From Pedobacter steynii (lineage in GTDB: Bacteria; Bacteroidota; Bacteroidia; Sphingobacteriales; Sphingobacteriaceae): 64,000 nt of DNA. A program made the position numbers and the translations under genes. Positions 35,173 to 43,389 of the stretch are shown piece after piece; position 1 is the first letter of the stretch; each line of letters opens with the position of its first letter. Below the pieces are notes generated by a model. It made no database searches and was not told the DNA's origin. It saw only the letters and a list, made by a program, of their open reading frames with translations. The stretch is from positions 5,952,001 through 6,016,000 of the forward strand of contig NZ_CP017141.1 in the NCBI RefSeq assembly GCF_001721645.1, read 5' to 3'.

Positions 35173-35446
35173 CGCTGAGGTTAATTTACCCGATCACCTT
35201 AGTTCGGAACTATAGAGGAAAAGCAAACTAAACATCATACAGAAGCGGTAGCGTTCGAAATGTAGGTTTACTACTTTTTGCTAAAGGCTAGGAAGGATAT
35301 TTTTTTGGGATTAAAGAATGATATTTGTATCTTAGCTCTGCAAAAAGTTCTTGTATAAAGTTAAACAATCATAAACAAACAACAAGGGTAACTTTAAGGG
35401 TACCTATGTTTGTAACACTCTTAATAATAGTGACTTAATTAGTGAA

Positions 35447-35467
35447 TTCGAGTCCCAGCGGGATCAC
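35447..35467 (+). other. Candidate attR: duplicated 3' end of a tRNA gene
   Basis: TTCGAGT at 35447-35453 is a canonical T-loop. It is followed by CCCAG (3' half of a T-stem), CGGGATC (3' acceptor strand) and a discriminator A. The five bases before the T-loop (GTGAA) do not pair with CCCAG, and no D- or anticodon arm lies upstream, so only the 3' end is present. The full tRNA would have a 5' acceptor of GATCCCG and a T-stem of CTGGG. This is the pattern of the far junction of a tRNA-integrated element. Confidence 0.7.
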
Positions 35468-35468
35468 G

Positions 35469-35497
35469 AAAAGCCTCAGAGAAATCTGGGGCTTTTT
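35469..35497 (+). terminator. tRNA-type terminator next to the att site
   Basis: AAAAGCCTCAG at 35469-35479 pairs with CTGGGGCTTTT at 35486-35496 (one G-T pair) around a six-base loop, ending in a T-run. Such a hairpin immediately after a tRNA 3' end is typical of a tRNA terminator, supporting the view that this is the original downstream flank of the target tRNA. Confidence 0.8.
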
Positions 35498-35537
35498 GCG
35501 TTTTATCTCTAATACCTTGAAGATATAGCCAATGATA

Positions 35538-36824
35538 TTAATCGAACTTAATAAACATCTGGTTAAAATTCAGGATCATTTTGCTGAATTGACGAATCAC
35601 ATCCTGTCCTATGTTTCCATAAACAGTTTCTTTATTGATTTTAGCTTTTAATAAACTAACATTCTTAAGGGGAACCTGCCTTCCCAATATATGGAAGGTG
35701 TGATTCACTTTGAATCCCTCATGCTCAATCTTTCCGCCGGCACCGCCCATACCAATCTTAACGGACTGGTACTGCTTGTCAATGTTTTTTTTATTTTCCT
35801 GATAAAATGGCGCATATAACATCGTTTTATCGGCACCGGTATCAAAAGTAAAATGTCTTCCATCTATGTAAATGAGCGGAGTCAGGCCGTCAATTGCCAT
35901 ATTCGATTGCATATTGATTTTTGTATCCTCATATGGCACAATAAAATAATCGTCTTGTGTCAGCTGTACTTCATTTAAAGCCTCAATAACAGGAAACCCA
36001 AGAATGCCGTTGATCTGATAGTTGATTTGCGGAAAGCGAAGTGCACTGTCCGCAAATACAAGAAATACAGCATTTTCCACTGTAACATTCCCCAGGACCA
36101 GTTTTTTACAAACGGCAAGATCTGCTTTAACAGAAATGCCGGTAACTGCATCCACATCAATACCAGCAGAGATGACCTTCATTTTTAAGCGCCTGGCAGC
36201 GGATGCTGAAACCGTAGAAATATTAGCTCCTGTATCAAAAATAAAGTTCATGGTATCTTTTCCTGTATTTACTTTCAGGTTTTTTAAGCCTGCAATGTCT
36301 TTTTCCATCTTAAGACGGGTGCTGCCATTAATGGAAACCTGTTGTCGGAGTTCATGCTCCAGGGCAGTCCATATTTTCAGGTTATTTCTTAAGTCATTTT
36401 TTTCATCCGCTGTAAGTAAGTCAGGATATTGGTTGAGGGCAGTTTGCACGGCATTCTTTGCGCCCGCATAATCGTACTGCTTCATGCAGTTGTCCTCTTT
36501 AATAAGCCGGACTTTAAGCATCAGTGAATCCGGAAGTATGGCTTTTGAGGCTTCCAGTTTCAGAATTTTCCGGTTGGATTCCTCGGGCTTGTTAAAAGCA
36601 TTGTCGAGCACCGCCCCTATAAAATACTGGTGCGCAATGGGTAATTTGCTATTCGTTCTGGCAAAAAGCTGGTTGAGTTTAAAAAAATTCTTTTGATTGA
36701 TCTGCTCATATAGGACATCAAACGCAGAATGATGAGTCTGGCCGAAGCTGGTAAAAGATACCAACAACATAACAAACCATACCACCATATGTATCACCTT
36801 CATAATAGTACCGGAATTCTTCAT
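35538..36824 (-). CDS. Two-domain retropepsin-like aspartyl protease
   Basis: The 428-aa protein has a signal peptide (VVWFVMLLVSFTSFGQ) and an N-terminal helical region. Two protease-like lobes each carry a catalytic motif, DTGA at Asp197 and Asp328. Pepsin-type enzymes need two such aspartates, and here both are in one chain, as in Bacteroidetes secreted aspartyl protease-family proteins. ATG 36803 is an alternative start. The gene lies 40 bases beyond the att hairpin and points towards it, so it is the first host gene. Confidence 0.8.
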   Translation of the reverse strand: MKNSGTIMKVIHMVVWFVMLLVSFTSFGQTHHSAFDVLYEQINQKNFFKLNQLFARTNSKLPIAHQYFIGAVLDNAFNKPEESNRKILKLEASKAILPDSLMLKVRLIKEDNCMKQYDYAGAKNAVQTALNQYPDLLTADEKNDLRNNLKIWTALEHELRQQVSINGSTRLKMEKDIAGLKNLKVNTGKDTMNFIFDTGANISTVSASAARRLKMKVISAGIDVDAVTGISVKADLAVCKKLVLGNVTVENAVFLVFADSALRFPQINYQINGILGFPVIEALNEVQLTQDDYFIVPYEDTKINMQSNMAIDGLTPLIYIDGRHFTFDTGADKTMLYAPFYQENKKNIDKQYQSVKIGMGGAGGKIEHEGFKVNHTFHILGRQVPLKNVSLLKAKINKETVYGNIGQDVIRQFSKMILNFNQMFIKFD

Positions 36825-36990
36825 GGTAATTTTATTAATTTATTAAATCTAATCATTCCGTACGACACAAATCACCTTAAAATTTTAGAAATCACACTTA
36901 ACACCTGATTAAAGCAGGTATATACTTTAAATTTAAAACAATTACCAATTCGACGGTGTTGAAGAAAACAAAAAAACATTTCAACAGCTT

Positions 36991-38307
36991 ATGCAGGAGA
37001 CGACGACTTCCAGGAATAAAATCATTTCAAAACTCCTGCTGGTTTTCGGCCTTGCAATTTTGTTAGGCGCTGAAGGGTATTTTGGTTATCGGCTACACCA
37101 GCTTTCAGACCAGCAGGAAGAGATCAAGGAAGATTACGCTAATATTAACAACATCAGCTCAGGGCTGTTCTCTGTAGAGCAGTGGCGAGACAAAGTTTCG
37201 GCAATTGTCAGTCACCAGATCCGCGATTTCACGCTTAGTGCCAAACAAAAGAAAACACTTCAGAAGGAAGTTGAACAAATCATCATTGCACTGATTGACA
37301 AGGCAGAAGCATTGATCAATAAGCCTAAAAAGACCCTCGACGGAAAAATCAAGAAATTTATAGTTAAAAATTTCGTAAATACAGATGACTTCCGGAAGAA
37401 GGCTCCTTCATTCGCTAAAGAAATTATTGCCAAAGTTTATAATCCCACAAATAAAAAGCAGCTCAGCAAGATGGCGATGAACAGGTTTGATGCACTGGAA
37501 CGTGCGGAATATCTGGACAGCACCGTAGCTGCCACGAAAGCTGCATCCGAAAAAATCTATAAAAAATATCGCGCATCGTCCAATGAAGAATTAAACAGCA
37601 AACTCAACTCTTCACTATCGCACATCAGGACTTTAACTTACAATTACTCCTTCGCGATGTTGGGTTGTATCGTAATCGTTTTATCGCTATGGTGGATATT
37701 AAGAAAACGGATTGATTTGCACGCGCCCCTTTTCATCATGTCGTTGATGTTCGCATTCATATTGCTTTTTATCGGCCTGACAGCGTCTATGATAGAGGTC
37801 GATGCACGCATCAAAGCACTCGATTTTGTGCTGCTGGGCGAACATGTGATTTTTGAGAACCAGGTATTGTTCTTCCAGAGCAAAAGCATTCTGGATGTGG
37901 TCAGGGTATTGATTAGCCAACCTGCTATGGATGCCGTAGCAGTAGGGATTCTGATATTAATCTTCAGCATACTCTTCCCTGTCATGAAGCTTAGCGCTAC
38001 CGGTATACACCTGCTGAGCACAAAGAAAATTGCCCGGAACAAGGTCATCAGGTATTTTGCCTTTCAATCTGGTAAATGGAGCATGGCTGATGTCATCGTC
38101 ATCGCAATATTAATGGTGTATATCGGCCTGAATGGACTGCTAGACAGTCAGCTGAACAACCTGAATATTAAAAGCGATGACTTAAATGTCATTACCACCA
38201 ACAATACTGCGCTCCAACCAGGATTTATCATATTCATCAGCTTTGTATTATACGGCCTCATTTTGTCGACCATCCTAAAATTCATCTCTCCTCATGAAAG
38301 CCATTAG
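36991..38307 (+). CDS. PqiA-like membrane protein, first of a tandem pair
   Basis: The 438-aa protein has an N-terminal membrane segment (about 14-30, LLVFGLAILLGAEGYFGYRL) and a lysine-rich helical region of about 180 residues. Further membrane segments show features of the PqiA family, including VLFFQSKSILDVVRVLI and FQSGKWSMADVIVIAILMVY. PqiA proteins are multi-pass inner-membrane proteins tied to lipid transport and paraquat response in proteobacteria. The next gene is a paralogue overlapping by 14 bases, so both are probably made together. No MCE-domain partner is nearby. Confidence 0.7.
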   Translation: MQETTTSRNKIISKLLLVFGLAILLGAEGYFGYRLHQLSDQQEEIKEDYANINNISSGLFSVEQWRDKVSAIVSHQIRDFTLSAKQKKTLQKEVEQIIIALIDKAEALINKPKKTLDGKIKKFIVKNFVNTDDFRKKAPSFAKEIIAKVYNPTNKKQLSKMAMNRFDALERAEYLDSTVAATKAASEKIYKKYRASSNEELNSKLNSSLSHIRTLTYNYSFAMLGCIVIVLSLWWILRKRIDLHAPLFIMSLMFAFILLFIGLTASMIEVDARIKALDFVLLGEHVIFENQVLFFQSKSILDVVRVLISQPAMDAVAVGILILIFSILFPVMKLSATGIHLLSTKKIARNKVIRYFAFQSGKWSMADVIVIAILMVYIGLNGLLDSQLNNLNIKSDDLNVITTNNTALQPGFIIFISFVLYGLILSTILKFISPHESH

Positions 38308-39595
38308 AAAAGTAGCCCTTCCTAATATTTTGCTCCTGGCTGGCCTGAGTCTGCTGCTTTGCGGAGAGGCCTGGTTTGGATTCCGCATATCGACTCTTTC
38401 CAGCCAGCAGGAAGAAATCAAAGCAGATTACAGTGTCGCAAACAGCATTACCTTTGGTATCTTATCCGTGGACCAGTGGCGTGAGAAAATGGCTGCGGTA
38501 GTTGACGACAAGGTGAACGAGTTCAACATGACGGCCGTGCAGAAGAAAGCGCTTCAGAAAAAGGTCGAAAAACAATTAAACAGTCTTGTTGACAAGGCCG
38601 TTGCCGAGGTCAATAAACCACAAAAGAGTATTGGTGGCAAACTCAAAAAACTGGCATTCAACGCATTGGTTGATCCGGAAGAAATCCAGGCAGAAGTTCC
38701 CGCATTCGCCGCAACCATTGTTGCCAGGATCAATAAGCCTACAAGTAAGAAAAGACTCAAAAACATTGTCACCAGTAAAGTCGACCAGTTGGAAAAACAA
38801 ACATTCGACAATACGGAACCAGCCAGCGTTACGGTAACCAGGCATATTTATAAAAAATATCAGGTCTCCAATACAGAGGATTTTGAGAAAACTGTCAATT
38901 CACAGCTGATTAGAATACAGAGACTCAGCTATAATTATACCTATGCGATGATTGGTTGCGTGCTGCTGGCGCTTTTTCTCTGGTTCTTTCTGAGAAAACA
39001 CGTACGCCTTCATACTACACTATATATCCTCTCTCTCATGTTTGCCTTTGTCCTCTTATCGGTAGGCATCACCGCTACAATCATAGAAGTTGATGCGCGT
39101 ATCCAGTCCTTAAACTTTACGCTGCTAAGTGAAAAATTAGCTTTTACCAATCAGGTGTTATTTTTTCAAAGTAAGAGTATAACCGGCATAGTGGAGTCAT
39201 TAATCGGACAGCCTAAACCCGATGCAATATTGGTTGGTATCCTCATATTGCTCTTCGTTATTATTCTACCCGTGCTTCGAATGATCGGCAAGGGCATCCT
39301 GATATGGGGCAGAGATAAATACGCTGAAAATAAGCTGATCAGATTTTTAGCATTGGACTTAGGCAAATGGGATATGGCCGATGTCATGGTTGTAGGTATT
39401 GCGATGACTTACATTGGCTTAAATGGAATTCTGCAAAGCCAGCTCTCGGGTTTGAATATAGAGGAGGAGTTGCTTTCCACCGTAACACAAAATAACACTT
39501 CATTGCAACCTGGCTACTACATTTTTGTAGCTTATGTGATCTATGCCTCACTATTATCGCTGATCTTAAAACGTATAAACCCATTAAAAAAATAA
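38294..39595 (+). CDS. PqiA-like membrane protein, second of a tandem pair
   Basis: The 433-aa product matches the preceding protein throughout: LSSQQEEIKADYSVANSITF against LSDQQEEIKEDYANINNISS, VLFFQSKSITGIVESLIGQP, and LGKWDMADVMVVGIAMTYIG. The start ATG 38294 lies inside the end of the first gene, giving a 14-base overlap and likely translational coupling. Both share the four-part plan of an N-terminal membrane segment, a long soluble helical part and a PqiA-type membrane domain. Tandem duplication is clear; the need for two copies is unknown. Confidence 0.7.
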   Translation: MKAIRKVALPNILLLAGLSLLLCGEAWFGFRISTLSSQQEEIKADYSVANSITFGILSVDQWREKMAAVVDDKVNEFNMTAVQKKALQKKVEKQLNSLVDKAVAEVNKPQKSIGGKLKKLAFNALVDPEEIQAEVPAFAATIVARINKPTSKKRLKNIVTSKVDQLEKQTFDNTEPASVTVTRHIYKKYQVSNTEDFEKTVNSQLIRIQRLSYNYTYAMIGCVLLALFLWFFLRKHVRLHTTLYILSLMFAFVLLSVGITATIIEVDARIQSLNFTLLSEKLAFTNQVLFFQSKSITGIVESLIGQPKPDAILVGILILLFVIILPVLRMIGKGILIWGRDKYAENKLIRFLALDLGKWDMADVMVVGIAMTYIGLNGILQSQLSGLNIEEELLSTVTQNNTSLQPGYYIFVAYVIYASLLSLILKRINPLKK

Positions 39596-39628
39596 CTATT
39601 GGAATAGTACCCATGAAGTTTTCCAAAG

Positions 39629-39988
39629 CTACATCCGCTTCAAGTTTGATTTCTTTGACGCTTTGGCTGTTTTATTGAAATCAAGGCATAAGTTCACAAA
39701 ATACTCGAAGTCCATTTTTGTCTGAATTCCTTCAGGATTTATATAACAATACCCTTTGTATTCTTTTCCTTTCATTAGCATCGTTTCATAACCATTTTTT
39801 TCTGCAATCTCTTCCTGCATTTTTGGATCGAAACGACACATTAAATTTTCTCCGCTTACACAAACACAGGTCTTCCCGTTTACCATAAAATTCAGCACGT
39901 TAAACATTTTCTTTTCTTCAACTTCCAGATCGGGTATTTCAGCAAGATAGGCTCTTAATCTGTCGGCAAGTTTGATGTCGTAGGTCAT
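39629..39988 (-). CDS. TfoX/Sxy N-terminal-domain protein
   Basis: The product (119 aa from ATG 39988, or 127 aa from ATG 40012) has the TfoX N-terminal pattern: TYDIKLADRLRAYL, KKMFNVLNFMVNGKTCVCVS, LMCRFDPKMQEEI, GKEYKGYCYINPEGI. ATG 39988 puts MTYDIKLADRL at the start, as in relatives. Single-domain TfoX-like proteins are common in Bacteroidetes and their role in competence is unproven. The AraC-type regulator upstream has the same orientation. Confidence 0.8.
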   Translation of the reverse strand: MTYDIKLADRLRAYLAEIPDLEVEEKKMFNVLNFMVNGKTCVCVSGENLMCRFDPKMQEEIAEKNGYETMLMKGKEYKGYCYINPEGIQTKMDFEYFVNLCLDFNKTAKASKKSNLKRM

Positions 39989-40089
39989 ATTTTGATATTT
40001 TACATTTGTCATGATTAAATTGTTTCACGTTAGCCAGCAAAATTAAAATGACTTTCAAACCTAAAATTGTAAAAATGCGACAAGGAAGG

Positions 40090-40905
40090 TTAATCCGTTT
40101 GATCAAAAATCAAAGACATCTTTAAGAGGTCTCCATAAAATTCTTTGGGTGTAATTCCGGTAAACTCTTTGAAATCTTTAATAAAATGCGCCTGGTCATA
40201 ATACTCACCTTCGTAAGCCAAAGTAGTAAGGCTGCTCACTTTTTTTGTCAGCAAGGTTTTGAGTGTGGCTTGCAGCCTTATCGTTTTTGAAAGCTGTTTT
40301 GGGCTTAAACCAACCACCGAAGAAAATTTACGTTCTAACTGTCTGCGGTTGATATTGGTTTGTCTGGAAAGCTCATCAATTGAAAGTTGTCCATTGGCAG
40401 TCAAAATAGTTTCAACGGTTGATTTTACAATTTGGTCAAAGGCTTCCGTATTCGCCAATCTGCTGAATAAAAATGATTCGATGAGACCTATCCTGTCCTG
40501 TGTTGATTTGGCTTTTAAGATCTTTTGCTCAATATCCTGCCCTTCTTTTCCAAATAATTTCTCCAACGGAACGGCGGTATTTTCCATTTCTTTGATTGGA
40601 ATTGTTGCAAAGGGTAAAAATCCATTCGGATGAAAGCGGACAAAAAAAATGCCCGTCTCCCCGGTCGGCTCTACTTCAAACGGCCCCGTCAGTTGTCCGA
40701 TTACGAAACATCTCGGAAGGAGAGTGTTATTTCCATTTTCAGCGTAATGTTTATACAAATCGCCATAGTGAAAAATCATCTTCATACTGCCATCGGGAAC
40801 AATGGTGTTTCTTTCAGGTGTTTTTTCTTTAGGGCTTTCCAATGTCCAGTAACATCTGACAACTGCTGCCAGATCATCGCTCGGCTCAAATATCTGGTAA
40901 TTCAT
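40090..40905 (-). CDS. AraC-family transcriptional regulator (DUF6597-type N-terminus)
   Basis: The 271-aa protein has an N-terminal sensor domain starting NYQIFEPSDDLAAVVRCYWT, with PDGSMKMIFHYGD and FFVRFHPNGFLPF. The C-terminal double helix-turn-helix of AraC regulators is at about 170-265: LSIDELSRQTNINRRQLERK, ALTTLAYEGEYYDQAHFIKD-type second HTH and FTGITPKEFY. It is 78 bases upstream of the TfoX gene on the same strand and divergent from another AraC gene. The effector is unknown. Confidence 0.85.
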   Translation of the reverse strand: MNYQIFEPSDDLAAVVRCYWTLESPKEKTPERNTIVPDGSMKMIFHYGDLYKHYAENGNNTLLPRCFVIGQLTGPFEVEPTGETGIFFVRFHPNGFLPFATIPIKEMENTAVPLEKLFGKEGQDIEQKILKAKSTQDRIGLIESFLFSRLANTEAFDQIVKSTVETILTANGQLSIDELSRQTNINRRQLERKFSSVVGLSPKQLSKTIRLQATLKTLLTKKVSSLTTLAYEGEYYDQAHFIKDFKEFTGITPKEFYGDLLKMSLIFDQTD

Positions 40906-41010
40906 TATCTTTTTTTTAGCTTTTCCTGATGTTTTTTTGCCCTTTCTTCGCCTCTGCCCCTAATAACCGCTGTCAAAAATTCATAAGAATTCTTAAATTT
41001 AGTGATAAAA

Positions 41011-41850
41011 ATGGAAGCCACTATACAAACACTTTATAGCTCGGAGATTTGTACCGTACATAACTTTTTATGCCGGTGTACAGATTGCCTGGTATCTGCT
41101 AAAGAACATCAGGACAACTTTGTCATTGCTTACATCAGAACCGGCAATTTTCAATTCAAAGTGTTCAGAAATAACCTCGATGCTTACCATGGCTTTTTCT
41201 TAATCAATAAGCCGGGGTATGAATATAGGGTCGGCCATGACCATAAATTTCCCGACGAATGTACTATCTTTTCTATTTCAGAGGAGAGCTTACAACAGAT
41301 AAAGGAACATGCCGGCGCATTATCCTGGTTTTTTGACAATCCGGATCTTCAATCCGTTTTGGTTAAAGCAAGCCCGGAAACAGAATACCTGCATCATTGC
41401 ATATTTCAACTTTTACAAACCACCCGGTTAGCCCGTCTATGGGTAGAAACGCTAATCACTGAGCTTTTTATTCAGGTACTTTTAACCTACGAAAGACCGG
41501 CATTACCACCATTACTAACGGTTAAACAAAAGAAAAACTACCTGCCGACTATCGAAACGGTTAAACAATTCATAAATGAAAATTTTACCGCCGATATCTC
41601 TTTGCCCGAACTTGCAGAATTGGGCTACCTCAGCTCCTTTCATTTTAACCGGCTCTTTAAACAGATGACCAGCGTTAGTCCATATCAATATTTACTGCGT
41701 GTACGTTTAAAACATGCTCATCTTCAGCTTTGCAATACCTCTACTCCGGTTTCTGACATTGCCTTCCTGGCCGGATTTAATAGTCTGGAGCATTTTTCTG
41801 CATCGTACAAAAAAATGTACGGAATGTCCCCTTCTTTTGCTCGTAAATAA
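41011..41850 (+). CDS. AraC-family transcriptional regulator (cupin-type N-terminus)
   Basis: The 279-aa protein (ATG 41011; a GTG at 41002 adds three residues) has a beta-rich N-terminal domain (FVIAYIRTGNFQFKVF, YHGFFLINKPGYEYRVG) and a C-terminal AraC domain (SLPELAELGYLSSFHFNRLF, VSDIAFLAGFNSLEHFSASY). It is followed by a DinB gene 69 bases later on the same strand. AraC-DinB pairs are common in Bacteroidetes and suggest regulation of the DinB gene, but this is not proven here. Confidence 0.85.
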   Translation: MEATIQTLYSSEICTVHNFLCRCTDCLVSAKEHQDNFVIAYIRTGNFQFKVFRNNLDAYHGFFLINKPGYEYRVGHDHKFPDECTIFSISEESLQQIKEHAGALSWFFDNPDLQSVLVKASPETEYLHHCIFQLLQTTRLARLWVETLITELFIQVLLTYERPALPPLLTVKQKKNYLPTIETVKQFINENFTADISLPELAELGYLSSFHFNRLFKQMTSVSPYQYLLRVRLKHAHLQLCNTSTPVSDIAFLAGFNSLEHFSASYKKMYGMSPSFARK

Positions 41851-41919
41851 AAAGCGCAATTTTCCTTAAATCTTAGCCAAATCCAGGCTTTAGCTTTGTT
41901 TTTACAAAATATACTTTTT

Positions 41920-42327
41920 ATGAAAACTCAATTATTATCAAGACTGGAACAGGCTAAAAACTACACACTAAGTGTCGCAGAAATAATGCCCGAAAAATGG
42001 TATCATTTTAAACCGGCAGACACGATCTGGAACTTCAAGGAACTCCTGCATCATATCGGATACGGAATACATTGGTATGAAGACAATTACCTTAAAAAGA
42101 AAGATAAAGAATGGATGCCACCTCCCCCTACAGAAGATAAAACTGCAACTATCGCATACCTGAACACTGCTTTTGCAGGCTTAGCGCTAACCATCGCGCA
42201 TATGAATGAAGATTCGGAAACCGTAAATGGCGTTTATGCGACCCTTGATCACATTACACATCACCGCGGACAGGCAACCGTTTATTTACGTTGCAGCGGA
42301 ATCATACCACCCGAATATATCTATTAA
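41920..42327 (+). CDS. DinB-family four-helix protein
   Basis: The 135-aa protein starts at ATG 41920 and has the DinB pattern: SRLEQAKNYTLSVAEIMPEK, FKELLHHIGYGIHWYED and the C-terminal DHITHHRGQATVYLRCSG with PPEYIY. Histidines 46-47 and 124, 127-128 are placed to bind a metal. DinB-family proteins in this phylum are thought to act as metal-dependent thiol transferases or detoxification enzymes. It precedes a DUF1330 gene by 24 bases. Confidence 0.82.
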   Translation: MKTQLLSRLEQAKNYTLSVAEIMPEKWYHFKPADTIWNFKELLHHIGYGIHWYEDNYLKKKDKEWMPPPPTEDKTATIAYLNTAFAGLALTIAHMNEDSETVNGVYATLDHITHHRGQATVYLRCSGIIPPEYIY

Positions 42328-42351
42328 CAATTTAACCTCAACTCAATCAAC

Positions 42352-42645
42352 ATGGCAGTATATTATATAAACAGCTACGATATTGTAGATGCAGAACGCT
42401 ATCAGGAATATGGTCCGAAAGTCTATCCGATACTTCAGCGATATGGGGCAGAAATTTTAGCTTCAGATACCGCTCCCATCGTCGTGGAAGGCCTGGCCAG
42501 AAAGATGAATGCAATTGTGAAATTTCCTTCAGAAGAAGCAGCACTGAATTGTTATAATGATTCTGAATACCAGGCGGTAAAGATGATCAGAATAAATTCA
42601 ACAGCTAATTGTACAATGGTTTTGGTAAAAGAATTTAGTACTTGA
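42352..42645 (+). CDS. DUF1330 protein
   Basis: The 97-aa protein has the ferredoxin-like dimeric alpha/beta-barrel pattern of DUF1330: YYINSYDIVDAERYQEYG, VEGLARKMNAIVKFPSEEAA and CYNDSEYQAVKMIR. The family is small and of unknown enzymatic role. It is co-directional with the DinB gene. The convergent DUF2306 gene ends nine bases after its stop. Confidence 0.8.
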   Translation: MAVYYINSYDIVDAERYQEYGPKVYPILQRYGAEILASDTAPIVVEGLARKMNAIVKFPSEEAALNCYNDSEYQAVKMIRINSTANCTMVLVKEFST

Positions 42646-42654
42646 TTCGCATAT

Positions 42655-43305
42655 TTAGAGCGCTCTTTTTCTTATTAATGGGTCTTGATTTAATTCAAGG
42701 CCCTTTGTTAATCTTTTAACAATTAAATAGGCAACAAGGAGATTCGGTATCCATGACCACCAGGCTATGATAATATATGCCGTTCTGAAATTGCCGATTA
42801 TCAAAATCAAAACAGGCAACCAGATTCTTAAAGTTACCGCGGCAAAACAAGCTGCATAGCTGTAAATCATCATGGTCTGGTGTCTTATAAGCTGCTTATT
42901 TCTGATGGCCAGGTAAGCGATTAAAGTCGTACAAAACCAAATGACCCCCAGGATGCTAAATCCGAGCGAAGCCCAGAATCCACCGTCCGCAAACAGCGCA
43001 ATGTAGAAACCCGAAAAAGAACTTAATAAAGCTGAAACCACATATATTTTTCCGATCTGTCTGTGTATCCTGACATTTATAGCCCTAAGTTTTGAGCTGA
43101 ACTGAGTCCAGCCAATAAGTAATGAAATCCCTCCAAAAGCAATATGTGTATAAAAGGCAGCATTCCAGACCGCGCTCGCTAAAAGCCATTCCGGTTTAGA
43201 ATTTAGGATCCCAAACTTTCCATCCGTTAATAAATACAGCAATGGATATAAAGCGATAGTGATGGAGAAAATGGCAAACAAAAACCAAAGAATCTTTTTT
43301 TTCAT
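42655..43305 (-). CDS. DUF2306 membrane protein
   Basis: The 216-aa protein (from ATG 43305; an upstream start gives 224) has about five to six hydrophobic segments and the family histidine pattern, HIAFGGISLLIGWTQF, INVRIHRQIGKIYVVSALLS and KQLIRHQTMMIYSYAA. DUF2306 proteins are small multi-pass inner-membrane proteins with conserved histidines suggestive of haem or quinone interaction, function unknown. It lies downstream of the membrane-anchored AraC regulator on the same strand. Confidence 0.75.
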   Translation of the reverse strand: MKKKILWFLFAIFSITIALYPLLYLLTDGKFGILNSKPEWLLASAVWNAAFYTHIAFGGISLLIGWTQFSSKLRAINVRIHRQIGKIYVVSALLSSFSGFYIALFADGGFWASLGFSILGVIWFCTTLIAYLAIRNKQLIRHQTMMIYSYAACFAAVTLRIWLPVLILIIGNFRTAYIIIAWWSWIPNLLVAYLIVKRLTKGLELNQDPLIRKRAL

Positions 43306-43389
43306 GTCAACAATTAAATTTAGAACCACAAAAATGTGCGTTATCGGGTTAAAAATCGTACCATCTTGTAAGATGGAACCTATTGTTTG

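Larger units (their letters stand above)
1..35498. mobile_element. Integrative conjugative element, right-hand portion (left part outside window)
   Basis: The left end carries Bacteroides-type conjugation genes in the family order traK, traL, traM, traN, so the window starts inside a conjugative element. The proposed right end is at 35,447-35,497, where a tRNA 3' end (T-loop plus acceptor strand) and a terminator occur without a tRNA body. ICEs that integrate into tRNA genes leave such a duplicated 3' end at the distal junction. Everything between (accessory genes, methyltransferases, surface proteins, protease regulon) would then be cargo. No integrase, relaxase or coupling protein is visible, so these should lie to the left. 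The boundary is an inference; the tra genes are secure. Confidence 0.7.
35173..35537. other. ICE right end and chromosome junction region
   Basis: No protein gene. The left 270 bases are A+T-rich element-side sequence without a clear feature. From 35447 the sequence becomes a tRNA 3' end followed by a terminator (separate entries), and a host-type gene begins 40 bases later on the opposite strand. No integrase gene or tRNA body is present here. Confidence 0.6.

Noticed and set aside
35380..35470. A complete tRNA gene
   Set aside because: Only T-loop and 3' acceptor strand are present; the five bases before the T-loop do not pair with the T-stem, and no D-arm or anticodon arm is upstream.
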